64,000 bases of DNA, from the NCBI GenBank assembly GCA_003169835.1, contig PNAI01000027.1, positions 62,001 to 126,000 of the forward strand, read 5' to 3'. Positions 1 to 8,842 of the stretch are shown one piece after another. Made by a program: the position numbers and the translations under genes. Position 1 is the first letter of the stretch; every line of letters starts with the position of its first letter. The notes beneath the pieces were generated by a model, which was not told the origin of the DNA, ran no database searches, and was given only the letters and a program-made list of their open reading frames with translations. Origin of the DNA: Hyphomicrobiales bacterium (GTDB lineage: Bacteria; Pseudomonadota; Alphaproteobacteria; Rhizobiales; Xanthobacteraceae).

Positions 1-3
1 AAA

Positions 4-1161
4 ATGCTCACGCACGCGGCGCGGCAAGCCAAGGATCGCAACTACAAAGACTTTCCGATCGTCGATGTCGACTCGCACCATTATGAATTGGAGTCGTTCA
101 ACGAGATCCTCGAATACATGACCGACCCGGTGATGCGGCAGCTCGCGCAGAGCGCCAACGCCGGCAACTCCAAGGGCGTCGGCGTGATGCCCGGCGGCGT
201 CGGCTACCAGGACATGGGCGGGCGCGTCACGCGCTATCCGCTGCGCCGCATCGAGAAGCCGGAACCGGGGGCGCATCGCGATGTCTCGCTCACGCGGCGC
301 TGGATGGACGCCATGGGCGTGGATGTGGCGGTGATGTTCCCCTCGCCCATGCTGCAACTGGGGCTTCATCCGCAAGTCGAGGCCGAAGTCGCGCTGGCCT
401 GGGCGTACAATCGCTGGCTTTGCGAGCGCGTGCTGGCGGAAGAGCCGCGCATCCGCTCGATGCTGTACCTGCCGTTCAACGATCCGGAAGCGAGCTTCCG
501 CATGGTCAAGGAGTTCGCCGGGAAAAAGGGCGTGGTCGGGTTCATGGTGACGTCGGCGCGCCACCGGCCGGTGCATCACAATTCCTACATGAAGGTCTAT
601 GCGGCGATCGAAGAGCTCGGCCTGCCGCTCGCGTTCCACGCCGGCTACAACTGGAACGAACAGTCGATGGCCTTGATGAACAAATTCATCTCAGTGCATG
701 CGATCGGTTTCGTGTTCCACAACATGGTCCACATGACCAACTGGGTGCTCAACGGCATCCCCGAGCGTTTTCCAAAACTCAAGGTGATCTGGATCGAGAG
801 CGGGCTGGCGTGGCTACCCTTTATGATTCAACGGCTCGACAACGAATACATGATGCGCTCGTCGGAGTGCCCGGCGCTGAAGAAACTTCCCGGCGAGTAC
901 ATTACCGAGATGTTCTACACGTCGCAGCCGATGGAGATGCCGCGCGACATGAGCCTGCTGGAGTCCACGTTCAAGTGCATCAAGGCGGAGAGCCAGCTGC
1001 TCTACTCATCCGACTATCCGCACTGGGACTTCGATCTGCCGAGCACGATCTACGATCTGCCGTTTCTCAAAGACAAGGCCAAGCGCGACATCCTCGGCGG
1101 CAACGCGTGCAAGCTGTTCAAGCTCGGTCTGGGCGGACAGAAGCTGGCCAAGGTGGCGTAA
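4..1161 (+). CDS. amidohydrolase family 2 metal-dependent hydrolase
   Basis: A 385-residue cytosolic protein of the amidohydrolase-2 (ACMSD-like, TIM-barrel) family. The N-terminal metal motif D-x-H is seen as D23-S-H25, a further likely ligand His lies in the motif AFHAG near residue 211, and the catalytic Asp is in SSDYPH near residue 337. Family members perform hydrolysis or non-oxidative decarboxylation of aromatic and related acids; the substrate cannot be read here. The ATG lies three bases from the window edge, so an upstream start cannot be excluded. The stop codon overlaps the start of the next gene (TAATG), so the two are probably translated together. Confidence 0.85.
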   Translation: MLTHAARQAKDRNYKDFPIVDVDSHHYELESFNEILEYMTDPVMRQLAQSANAGNSKGVGVMPGGVGYQDMGGRVTRYPLRRIEKPEPGAHRDVSLTRRWMDAMGVDVAVMFPSPMLQLGLHPQVEAEVALAWAYNRWLCERVLAEEPRIRSMLYLPFNDPEASFRMVKEFAGKKGVVGFMVTSARHRPVHHNSYMKVYAAIEELGLPLAFHAGYNWNEQSMALMNKFISVHAIGFVFHNMVHMTNWVLNGIPERFPKLKVIWIESGLAWLPFMIQRLDNEYMMRSSECPALKKLPGEYITEMFYTSQPMEMPRDMSLLESTFKCIKAESQLLYSSDYPHWDFDLPSTIYDLPFLKDKAKRDILGGNACKLFKLGLGGQKLAKVA

Positions 1162-1442
1162 TGAAAGCCGTCGTGGACGGACACGTGGTCGCCGAAAGCG
1201 CCGACATCGTCGAGAACAGCGGCTACCAATATTTTTCCGCCTCCGCGGTGCGCCTAAACTGGCTGCAGAAAACTGCGAAGACGGCCTCCGATCTCGAATG
1301 TCCGCACGGCGTGCAGTTTTACGATGTGGTGATTGACGGCACGCGGCACCAACGCGCGTCCTGGGTCTATGAAGCGCCGCAGTCGGCGAAGCAGCAGATC
1401 GCGCAGCGCTTCGGATTCTGGAAAGACGTGAAGGTCGTTTGA
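1161..1442 (+). CDS. DUF427 domain protein
   Basis: A 93-residue protein matching the DUF427 family of small single-domain proteins, recognised from its opening KAVVDGHVVAES and the later YDVVIDG and YEAP segments. I assign no activity; DUF427 proteins are often found beside metabolic enzymes. The ATG at 1161 shares its A with the stop codon of the amidohydrolase (TAATG), which fixes the start and suggests translational coupling. No signal peptide or membrane segment is visible. Confidence 0.8.
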   Translation: MKAVVDGHVVAESADIVENSGYQYFSASAVRLNWLQKTAKTASDLECPHGVQFYDVVIDGTRHQRASWVYEAPQSAKQQIAQRFGFWKDVKVV

Positions 1443-1502
1443 ACGACCGAAAAAGAAGTTGGCGGGGTTGAGCCGCTTTTTGCCGTTTCGCGCCGGCAGA
1501 CG

Positions 1503-2204
1503 CTATTGCTGCAGCGTCGCCACGAGCTTGGCATCGTCGGAGCCTGCAAGCTCTGCCGGGCCGATAAACTCCACCCGCACCTTTGCGACGCCTTGGTCGT
1601 GGAAACCAAGAAGTTCCGCGGTGCGCACCGACACGTCGATCAAGCGATTGCCGTGATAGGGCCCGCGATCGTTCACTCGCACGATCAGGGACTTTTGGTT
1701 TTCAAGGTTGGTGACGCGCACATAACTCGGCAGCGGCAACGTGGGGTGCGCGGCCGAAAGCGCGCGCATGTCGAATTTTTCACCGTTGGCGGTGAGCCGG
1801 CCATGGAAGGAGTCGCCATACCAGGAGGCCTTGCCTTCGGCGCGATAGGTCGGGTCGATTTGCGGTGTGTAAGTGCGCCCGCCAATCATATAGGGACTGC
1901 CGACGCGATAGATGCCGCCGCCCTTTTGCACCGGCTTGCCGGCCTCGAAGACGCGTAGCCTCGATAGCCGCGCATTGGCCTTGCGGTGCGATCCGGTGAT
2001 CTTGCGGGCCAACCGCTTGGATTTGACGTGTTGCGCGCCAGTGTGCTGTACCCGCGCGTGGCGAACGTGTTTGGCGGAATCGGTCGAAAGAGCCTGACGG
2101 GAGCCGAGGTTATCTCGTTTTCCGGAGCTTGCTGCGGCGTTCACCGCGGTCAGCCCAGCGAGAATCCCAACACAACAAAAAGCAGCTATTCCCAGTCGCT
2201 TCAT
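1503..2204 (-). CDS. rlpA: RlpA-like septal ring lytic transglycosylase
   Basis: An exported 233-residue protein with a signal peptide at residues 1-25 and a C-terminal double-psi beta-barrel. The core motif GKASWYGDSFHGRLTANGE, the central LPLPSYVRVTNL segment and VRVNDRGPY carry the RlpA signature, including the catalytic Asp in NDRGP. RlpA cleaves denuded peptidoglycan strands at the septum. The C-terminal SPOR domain of E. coli RlpA is missing, as in many short alphaproteobacterial versions. I chose the ATG at 2204 (MKRLG) because the longer reading would need a TTG. It is convergent with the DUF427 gene. Confidence 0.85.
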   Translation of the reverse strand: MKRLGIAAFCCVGILAGLTAVNAAASSGKRDNLGSRQALSTDSAKHVRHARVQHTGAQHVKSKRLARKITGSHRKANARLSRLRVFEAGKPVQKGGGIYRVGSPYMIGGRTYTPQIDPTYRAEGKASWYGDSFHGRLTANGEKFDMRALSAAHPTLPLPSYVRVTNLENQKSLIVRVNDRGPYHGNRLIDVSVRTAELLGFHDQGVAKVRVEFIGPAELAGSDDAKLVATLQQ

Positions 2205-2433
2205 CGCCGCACCCTGCAAACATCACTCACGAGTTTGCTTTCGGAACATCAACCTGCCAGGGGCACAAATGGTTCCGGATTGTCTTGCTCAAACGCAACA
2301 CACACGCGTGAAGCCGACGCTCCCGGCACATTGCGGCCTAATGTGGGCTGGCGATCTGGCCATCCCCGCTTTCCAACGCCGTTGCCCTGGTGCGAATAGC
2401 CTCTAGAATTGGCGACAAAAACAGGAGCAAGGC

Positions 2434-3456
2434 ATGTTCTTCTCAAGTTTCTCTGGCGCAAAATCGGGCAGGCATCTTCGCCGTGCGATGAGCCACGCTG
2501 TACTGGCGGCTGCGCTCGTGCCGGCGAGCCTGTGTCTTGCGCAAAACGCCCAGGCCGCAGCCTATCCCGACCGGCCCATCACGCTCATCGTTCCGTTCGC
2601 GCCCGGGGGGCCCGCGGACATCATCGCGCGCATTCTCGCGCTCTCGCTCTCCCAATCGCTCGGCCAACAGGTGATCGTCGACAATCGCGCGGGAGCCGCC
2701 GGAAACATCGGCATGGGGCAAGCTGCGCGCGCGGTGCCCGACGGTTACACGCTGCTGCTGACCTCGACCGCGATCGCCGTCAATCCCGCGCTGTTCAAGA
2801 ACCTGCCCTACGACCCGTTCAAGGATTTAATCCCGATCACCGAACTCGTGAACGCGCCCAACGTGCTGGTCGTGCGTCCCGACTCTGGAATGAAAACGCT
2901 CGCCGATCTGATCGCGCGCGCGAAGGCCGCGCCGGGCACGTTCAACTACGCAAGCCCGGGGGCGGGAACCAAATCGCATCTGACGGGCGAATTGCTCAAA
3001 CTGCGCGCCGGTATCGAGATGCAACACGTGCCGTTCCGCGGTGCAGGACCAGCGGCGCAAGCCGTGCTCGCGGGCATCGTACAAGTCGCGTCGGTCGCGC
3101 TGGCGGCGGCGGAGGGCTTGATCAAAGGCGGAGAGCTGCGCGCGCTCGCGGTCACCGGGGCGGAGCGGTGGTTCTCACTACCCGAGGTGCCGACCATGAT
3201 CGAGTCGGGCTTTCCGAATTTCGTTTCCGACACGTTTAACGCGTTGTTTGCGCTCACGGGCACGCCGCCGGAGATTGTGGCCGTGCTGGTCAAGGAAAGC
3301 CGGGCGGCGATGCAGCGCCCGACCGCGCGCGAGCAGGCGCGGCGCGCAGGCTTCGAGATCGTCGCCGGCACGCCGGAGCAGCTCGCCGCGCGCGTCGCAG
3401 CCGAAGTGCCGAGCGTGCGCGAGCTCGTGGCAAAGGCCGGCATCAAGCCGGAATGA
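2434..3456 (+). CDS. Bug/TctC-family tripartite tricarboxylate transporter binding protein
   Basis: A 340-residue periplasmic solute-binding protein of the Bug (TctC) family. A long N-terminal export signal ends near an AQAAAYPDRPI cleavage region, and the hallmark VPFAPGGPADIIAR and NRAGAAGNIG segments follow. These proteins bind carboxylates and normally feed a TctAB permease, but no permease gene is adjacent, so this is an orphan binding protein. It is followed 20 bases later by the 3' end of the oppositely oriented tRNA-His gene. The ligand is unknown. Confidence 0.9.
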   Translation: MFFSSFSGAKSGRHLRRAMSHAVLAAALVPASLCLAQNAQAAAYPDRPITLIVPFAPGGPADIIARILALSLSQSLGQQVIVDNRAGAAGNIGMGQAARAVPDGYTLLLTSTAIAVNPALFKNLPYDPFKDLIPITELVNAPNVLVVRPDSGMKTLADLIARAKAAPGTFNYASPGAGTKSHLTGELLKLRAGIEMQHVPFRGAGPAAQAVLAGIVQVASVALAAAEGLIKGGELRALAVTGAERWFSLPEVPTMIESGFPNFVSDTFNALFALTGTPPEIVAVLVKESRAAMQRPTAREQARRAGFEIVAGTPEQLAARVAAEVPSVRELVAKAGIKPE

Positions 3457-3476
3457 GCTGCGATGTGCGGGATATC

Positions 3477-3553
3477 TGGTACAGGTGGGTGGACTTGAAC
3501 CACCGACCTCTGGTTCCACAGACCAGCGCTCTAACCAACTGAGCTACACCTGC
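3477..3553 (-). tRNA. tRNA-His (GTG anticodon)
   Basis: On the minus strand a complete 77-base cloverleaf can be folded: a 7-bp acceptor stem with a G1-U72 wobble, a D arm, anticodon stem CTGGT/ACCAG with loop CTGTGGA (anticodon GTG, His), T arm GGTGG-TTCAAGT-CCACC, and an encoded CCA. The discriminator base is A73 and the base before G1 is T, so the universal G-1:C73 histidine identity pair is absent. This matches the divergent tRNA-His type known from a group of alphaproteobacteria whose HisRS does not require G-1. Confidence 0.95.
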
Positions 3554-4015
3554 AGATGAATGCGCCGAAACCTATGGGCAAAGGTCCGCATTGGCAAGCT
3601 GCATCCAGGGCGTCTGATCGCTGGTGGCTTTCGACAATTGTCTCCCCGCAGACTTCCGGTAACGCTCAAAACCGTGCACGTGACGCGTTCAAGAAATTTT
3701 GCGGCGAGCTGTTGCCTATTTGCTGCGCGCCATGGTCGTGCCGCCGTCTGACGCAGTGCAAAAGGTTAACCGCACAACGCAGGCCGTCTTCATTGAGCAG
3801 TGTGAAGCGCTTGCGCGGCATCGGCTTTTTCACACATGATGCGGCCATCGCGAAACGGCCCGCAATTCACTCGCATGCGATGTAAAGTTTGGGGAAGTCC
3901 ATGCGTATAAACGGTTTGTAGCCGGATTAAAGTGGACGGTATGGGTCCGGGACCAGTAGAATTTCCATCAACTGCGGTCGTTAACGCTTGCGGCGCCCTT
4001 GGGGGGCGATCGCCG
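3554..4015. other. intergenic region between tRNA-His and histidine kinase
   Basis: About 460 bases with no convincing gene. Short open frames here have no recognisable domains. The region must hold the tRNA-His promoter (reading left) and the kinase promoter (reading right); I could not pick out convincing -35/-10 pairs. If the kinase instead starts at the GTG at 3932 the gap shrinks to about 380 bases. Confidence 0.5.
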
Positions 4016-7006
4016 ATGAGTGAACATTTGTCCGCCCTCGATTATCTGCGCGACCCGCGGCTCTCGTTGCATGCCACGAGCGCAATGCCAGTGTGGCTGT
4101 CGAGCGCGGACGGCAGCAAAATCCTGTGGGCCAATCCGACAGCGGCCGCAATCTTAGGTGCAGCGTCGCCGGCCGAGGTCGCCGGGCTTCGCGTCGATGA
4201 AACGATCGCCATTCAGATTGCAAATCTGGCGACGACGATGCCGGCCGGCGCACCGGCGCGACTGGCGCGCCTGCGCGGCTTGGCCGTCGGTTTCGGACGC
4301 GCGCTGACTTGCCTGTGCTCGCGCCTGCAGTTTGCCGAACGTTCGAGCGCGATCCTCGTCGCATCGATCGAGCAAGCGGGTCCGCGTCTTTCGCTTAGCG
4401 AACAACTCTGCCGGCTGGCGATGGGAAGCGCCGCGCAGGTTGCGTTTTTTTCTGCGGACGGGAAACTCCTGCATAAGACGGCGCCGGCACAAACGCGGCT
4501 CGGCGGCGCGACGACGCTTGCTGCTTTGGGCGCGGAAGAACTTGCCGCGCATGCGTTGGAGAATGGACAAGCAAGTGTCGCCGACGTCACGATCGAGCGC
4601 ATCGGCGCAGGTGAAGCGACCGTGCTGATGACGATCTTCGGATCAAGGCCGGCCGCCATGCCCAAGGCGCCGAGCATACAGCCGGCACAAATAATCGCCG
4701 GCTTCGCCGCGCCAGAACAGCGGCCCACTCCAGCAACCTCTCCTGCCCCGACGGTGCGCCAGCAGCCGCTGCGGTTCCTGTGGCAGATGGACGCCGCGAC
4801 GCATTTCACGCTCGGTTCCGACGAGTTTAGTAATGCGATCGGTTCGCGGACCGCGCGTGCGCTTGGCCGGCAGTGGCACGAGATCGTGGCCGCACTCGGC
4901 ATCGATCCTATGGCTAAGATCGCGCGCGCTATCGAGACGCGCGAGACCTGGAGCGCCATCACCATCGATTGGCCGATCGACGAGGCGAATGATTATCTGG
5001 CGGTGGAATTCTCCGGATTTCCGGTATTCGACCGCGAGGGCGAATTCCGCGGCTATCGCGGCTTCGGGGTTTGTCGCGACGTCGCGCGGCTGGCGGAGCT
5101 GTTGAGCACGCGCCGCAGTGCCGCTACGAGCACCACGCGCGCACCTATCGTGCCGCCAAAACTACCCGAAGCGCCGAAAACCACCGCACCGGTTGAGCCG
5201 CAAGCTCCTCCGCCCGCCGACATTGTGCCGCCAGCGCGGGAAGACCGCCCGGTGCTCACCGTCGTGCCGCCATCAAAGAACGTGGTGCCGTTTCGCCCCT
5301 CCGCCCCGCCCGAGAAAGCGCCGGGCCTGAGCGCCGTCGAGCGCAAGGCGTTTCACGAGATCGCCCGTCAGCTCTCGTCGCGGCTGGGCATTACCGGTGT
5401 CGAGTCGCCACCGTTCACGAATACCGAAGGCGCTCCGACCGCTCCAACGCCCGGACCGTCCGCCGCCGATTGGACCGTCGAGCCCACGCCGGAGAGTTCT
5501 TCAACCGGCGAGGCTAAGCGCGGCGCCGCGGCGGGCGAATCCACGATCCTCGATCGGCTGCCGGTCGGCGTGCTGCTCTACCGGCACAATCAGCTGATCT
5601 ATGCCAACCGCACGTTGCTCGAGTGGACCGGCTATCAAAACATCGATGCGTTGGCGCAAGCCGGCGGTCTCGATCAGCTGTTTTCCGAACCCGGTCTCGA
5701 TCTGATGCCGGAGACAGGCGCGAAATCGCTCGCGATCACCACCTCAAGCGGCGAGCAATTGCCGGTCGAGGGCCGGCTGTTTTCCGTTCCGTGGGAGCGT
5801 GAATCCGTGCTCGCGCTCGTGCTCATGCTCGCGACCGCCCCGGCCAGCGATCGCCAGAAGGCGGCCGAGATGGCGCTGCGCCACGCCGAAGCGGAGGCGC
5901 GCGAATTGCGATCGATCCTCGATACCGCAACCGATGGCGTCATCGTGCTCGACCGCGAGGGCCATGTGCTGGCGGGCAACCGCAGCGCGGAGGCGCTGTT
6001 CGGATACGAATCGCACGAGATCACCGCCCTGACGTTCGACGACCTGTTCGCGCCCGAAAGCCAGCGCGTGGCGCTCGATTATCTCGACGGGCTGTTGCGC
6101 GCGGGTGTCGCGAGCGTGCTCAACGACGGCCGCGAGGTGATCGGCCGCGTGCGACAAGGCGGCTTGATCCCGCTGTTCATGACCATGGGCCGGATCGGCG
6201 ATGGCGACGAGAAGTTCTGCGCGGTGTTCCGCGACATCAGCCAGTGGAAAAAAGCGGAGGAGGAACTGCTCAGTTCCAAGCGGGAGGCGGAAAAGACCTC
6301 GTCCGCCAAATCCGAATTCCTGGCCAAGATCAGCCATGAGATCCGCACACCCCTCAATTCCATCATCGGTTTCTCCGAGGTGATGATGGAGGAGCGCTTC
6401 GGACCGATCGGCAACGAGCGCTACCGGCAATACATCAAGGATATCCACTCGTCCGGCGGCCACGTGGTCTCTCTGCTCAACGACCTGCTTGATCTGTCGA
6501 AGATCGAGGCCGGCAAGCTCGAACTCACCTTTGCACGCGTCGACCTCAACATGCAGGTGCAGCAGTGCGTCGCGCTGATGCAGCCGCAAGCCAACCGCGA
6601 ACGCATCATTATCCGCACGTCGCTCGCGCCGACGCTGCCGCCGGTGGTGGCCGACGCGCGCTCGGTGCGTCAGATCGTGATCAATCTGCTTTCGAATTCG
6701 GTCAAGTTCACCGGCGCGGGCGGCCAGGTGATCGTCTCGACGACGCTCAACGACAACGGCGAAGTGGTGCTGCGCGTGCGTGACACCGGCGTGGGCATGA
6801 GCGAGCAGGATATCCTAGTCGCGCTCGAGCCGTTCCGGCAATTGGCGACATCCACGCGCTGGGGATCGAGCGGCACGGGTCTCGGGCTTCCGCTGACCAA
6901 GGCGCTGGCGGAGGCCAACCGGGCGAATTTTTCCATCACGAGCCGACCTAATTCCGGCACGCTGGTGGAGATTTCATTCCCCAGCACGCGCGTGCTCGCG
7001 GAGTGA
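4016..7006 (+). CDS. multi-PAS sensor histidine kinase, PleC/DivJ/PdhS type
   Basis: A 996-residue kinase. The N-terminal half is poorly conserved and includes a Pro/Ala-rich linker (roughly residues 360-490). Two PAS domains follow: one around 515 (LDRLPVGVLLY, IYANRT) and one around 630 (ILDTATDGVIVLD). The H-box KISHEIRTPLNSIIGF gives the phosphoacceptor His at about 774; the N-box LLSNSVKFT, G1 DTGVGMS and G2 GTGLGLP complete the ATPase domain. The H-box neighbourhood resembles PleC/DivJ/PdhS kinases that act on DivK in alphaproteobacterial cell-cycle control; that role is inferred. I prefer ATG 4016, preceded by a GGGGGG tract, over the upstream GTG at 3932. No transmembrane segment is evident, so it is probably cytosolic. 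Confidence 0.85.
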   Translation: MSEHLSALDYLRDPRLSLHATSAMPVWLSSADGSKILWANPTAAAILGAASPAEVAGLRVDETIAIQIANLATTMPAGAPARLARLRGLAVGFGRALTCLCSRLQFAERSSAILVASIEQAGPRLSLSEQLCRLAMGSAAQVAFFSADGKLLHKTAPAQTRLGGATTLAALGAEELAAHALENGQASVADVTIERIGAGEATVLMTIFGSRPAAMPKAPSIQPAQIIAGFAAPEQRPTPATSPAPTVRQQPLRFLWQMDAATHFTLGSDEFSNAIGSRTARALGRQWHEIVAALGIDPMAKIARAIETRETWSAITIDWPIDEANDYLAVEFSGFPVFDREGEFRGYRGFGVCRDVARLAELLSTRRSAATSTTRAPIVPPKLPEAPKTTAPVEPQAPPPADIVPPAREDRPVLTVVPPSKNVVPFRPSAPPEKAPGLSAVERKAFHEIARQLSSRLGITGVESPPFTNTEGAPTAPTPGPSAADWTVEPTPESSSTGEAKRGAAAGESTILDRLPVGVLLYRHNQLIYANRTLLEWTGYQNIDALAQAGGLDQLFSEPGLDLMPETGAKSLAITTSSGEQLPVEGRLFSVPWERESVLALVLMLATAPASDRQKAAEMALRHAEAEARELRSILDTATDGVIVLDREGHVLAGNRSAEALFGYESHEITALTFDDLFAPESQRVALDYLDGLLRAGVASVLNDGREVIGRVRQGGLIPLFMTMGRIGDGDEKFCAVFRDISQWKKAEEELLSSKREAEKTSSAKSEFLAKISHEIRTPLNSIIGFSEVMMEERFGPIGNERYRQYIKDIHSSGGHVVSLLNDLLDLSKIEAGKLELTFARVDLNMQVQQCVALMQPQANRERIIIRTSLAPTLPPVVADARSVRQIVINLLSNSVKFTGAGGQVIVSTTLNDNGEVVLRVRDTGVGMSEQDILVALEPFRQLATSTRWGSSGTGLGLPLTKALAEANRANFSITSRPNSGTLVEISFPSTRVLAE

Positions 7007-7051
7007 AAGGACGGCGGCGTTCTTCCAAACGAAGATGCGAAGGTGACGGCG

Positions 7052-7453
7052 ATGCGCATTGTTGATCACGAGAGCCAGCCGAACGAAGAATGGCGTGCCG
7101 GCGTGTTGACCCGCATGTACGTGTCGGCGATCACTGGCGCTGCGCAGCTCTGCGTCTTTGAACAATGGTGTGAGCCCGACAAAGGTGCACCGACCCACCT
7201 TCACGCCGTCGAAGAGGTACTGACCGTGTTAGAAGGACAGGCCGAAATCTGGATCGAAGAGGAACGTGCGGCGATGTCGGCTCGTCAGTCTGTGGTCGTT
7301 CCTGCCGGACGCCGGCACGGTTTCAGAAATACCGGCGCTTCGACACTCCACGTCCGGGCCACACTGGCTGCGCCGATATTCGAGGCAACCTTCGACGATC
7401 GGAATGAATTGACGCGGCGGTGGGTGCCACAGCGCCGCGCCTCCGGCGGCTGA
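7052..7453 (+). CDS. small cupin-domain protein
   Basis: A 133-residue single-domain cupin. Motif 1 is seen as GAPTHLHAVEEVLTVLEG and motif 2 as VVVPAGRRHGFRN, so the metal-binding His/Glu set (H, H, E in motif 1 and H in motif 2) is intact. Such small cupins bind a metal and serve as isomerases, dioxygenases or sugar-binding modules; nothing here selects one. The ATG at 7052 is preferred over a GTG nine bases upstream because AAGG lies at a suitable distance. Just beyond its stop lies a relic of the upstream kinase gene. Confidence 0.75.
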   Translation: MRIVDHESQPNEEWRAGVLTRMYVSAITGAAQLCVFEQWCEPDKGAPTHLHAVEEVLTVLEGQAEIWIEEERAAMSARQSVVVPAGRRHGFRNTGASTLHVRATLAAPIFEATFDDRNELTRRWVPQRRASGG

Positions 7454-7466
7454 GAACGAAATAACC

Positions 7467-7514
7467 GAGGCTAACACCGTGTGTTTTTCCATCGCAAGCC
7501 GGCTCAATACCGGC
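7467..7514 (+). pseudogene. relic of histidine kinase 3' end (fragment 1)
   Basis: Read in frame, these 16 codons give E-A-N-T-V-C-F-S-I-A-S-R-L-N-T-G, matching the kinase residues encoded at 6911-6958 (E-A-N-R-A-N-F-S-I-T-S-R-P-N-S-G) at 11 of 16 positions, with a run of identical bases at TTTTTCCATC. No ORF supports it as a gene. I read it as a decayed duplicate of the end of the neighbouring kinase or of a lost paralogue. Confidence 0.6.
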
Positions 7515-7546
7515 TCGCGATCGAAGGGAGCTTGGCGCGTAGCGCT

Positions 7547-8377
7547 TCAGCGCTGATTGGACGCGAGGTTTTTGGCAATCGTGATATATGGCGCGACCAG
7601 AATATCCACGGGGACGCCGACCCGGATGGCATCTTGCCGAAGTCTTGAATAGCTGGATTGGCCGCCGGCCGGACCGAAGGCATCGATCAGCCGTTGTTCG
7701 CCGGAGCCAACCTTGAGGAAGTCGGCGACCCGGCACGTCATGGTTTGCGCGTCGGAGGGGCGAGTAAGTTGAAATGTCGTCGAGCCGCCGGCCGGAACGA
7801 CACGGTCCATCTTTACCGTCTTATCGTCATAGCGCACCGCGTCGGTGTAACTAATGCGACACGTAATTTCCGCGTCCTTGATCGAAAAATCATTGCGATT
7901 TGTCACTACGGTGTAAAAGCGCCGGGCGTCGGCCTGCGACTTTGAAGTCTTCACATTCTGCAGGTAAACGCTTCGGATGGTCGGCGGCTGGCTTGACGCT
8001 AAAAAATCTCTGCCTGCTATTTCGGTGACGCTCACGACTTCAGTCCTGCCGTCGGCCCAGACCTCGCACCACCCGCAGAAATCGAGTTGAATATTGCGGG
8101 AATTTTTCGCGGAGAATGTCACTTTCACAGCTCTGCCGCCGTTGAGCGGCCGCGATCTGGCGGCGAGCGCCGTAAATTCGGGGACGATGCCGCCGGGCGC
8201 ACCGCCGCTGAGTGCCGCTTCGCATCTTTCCCGCGCCGTGGATTCCAATATCTGGTCATCGTTCGGCAACAGCGGCGAATAGGCCAAAGCATCGGGCGCC
8301 GTCTGCACCTCACCCAGGAAAACTGGGAGAGCCAGCACGCCGAATCCGAGTCCCAACAATAGCCAGCCCACTTTCAC
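7547..8377 (-). CDS. exported protein of unknown function
   Basis: A 276-residue protein I do not recognise. Residues 1-21 form an N-terminal hydrophobic segment, either a signal peptide or an anchor. A CGWC pair is at 101-104, with further Cys at 52, 172 and 214, consistent with disulphides in the periplasm. The stretch from about 135 to 215 (VTNRNDF, then ITCRISY, then VVPAGGSTTF) has the look of an FxLYD-like beta-sandwich. It is convergent with the cupin and separated from it by kinase relic 1. The start MKVGW is the only good ATG. Confidence 0.6.
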   Translation of the reverse strand: MKVGWLLLGLGFGVLALPVFLGEVQTAPDALAYSPLLPNDDQILESTARERCEAALSGGAPGGIVPEFTALAARSRPLNGGRAVKVTFSAKNSRNIQLDFCGWCEVWADGRTEVVSVTEIAGRDFLASSQPPTIRSVYLQNVKTSKSQADARRFYTVVTNRNDFSIKDAEITCRISYTDAVRYDDKTVKMDRVVPAGGSTTFQLTRPSDAQTMTCRVADFLKVGSGEQRLIDAFGPAGGQSSYSRLRQDAIRVGVPVDILVAPYITIAKNLASNQR

Positions 8378-8842
8378 CGAATTACTCTCCCGACGCTCAA
8401 CTCGGCACTATGTTTTGATTTTCGCGCCGTCAAATTCTTCGCCAGTTCAACAATAACTGCCCCGATACTGCCGAAAAGTTGCCTCATTACTTGATCAAAA
8501 CAAGAGGCTTCGGGTTGAAACGAGCATTCGCCCAAATCTATCCACGCTAATCACCGCGATTTGTGGCAATTGGGTAAATTTTTCTTGGCTTTATCGATGG
8601 ACGGGCGAATCAAGACTGCCGATTTCATCCCCATTTGATGCGGCGGCCGAATCAGCGATCGGCTTGATTGGGAAATGCTTTCGGCACGCGGCAGACCATT
8701 CTCCACCACGAGCCGGCTCGATGCCGGTACGCCGATCGAGATTTCATTCCCCAGCACACTTGTGCTCGGGACTGGCACATATGCAGAAAACGTTCGCAGG
8801 TTGTGGCTGGCGCAACTCATTCAACCGAATTAATATGGATGA
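8378..8842. other. intergenic region, 465 bases
   Basis: This AT-richer stretch between the exported unknown and the His/Cys-rich protein has no convincing gene. It contains kinase relic 2 (8699-8767) and presumably the divergent promoters for both neighbours. A TTGATCAA palindrome lies near 8492. The rest shows nothing I can assign. Confidence 0.5.
8699..8767 (+). pseudogene. relic of histidine kinase 3' end (fragment 2)
   Basis: Translated in frame, 23 codons read F-S-T-T-S-R-L-D-A-G-T-P-I-E-I-S-F-P-S-T-L-V-L (no stop inside), matching the kinase C-terminus encoded from about 6929 to 6997 at 16 of 23 positions. A 20-base block at 8738-8757 is identical to 6968-6987. There is no ATPase domain upstream, so it cannot be a functional kinase. 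Together with fragment 1 it shows that the end of this kinase gene has been copied, or that a paralogue has decayed here. Confidence 0.75.

Noticed and set aside
3556-3885. 109-residue plus-strand frame after tRNA-His
   Set aside because: No domain, low-complexity and Arg-rich; starts inside the tRNA gene flank.
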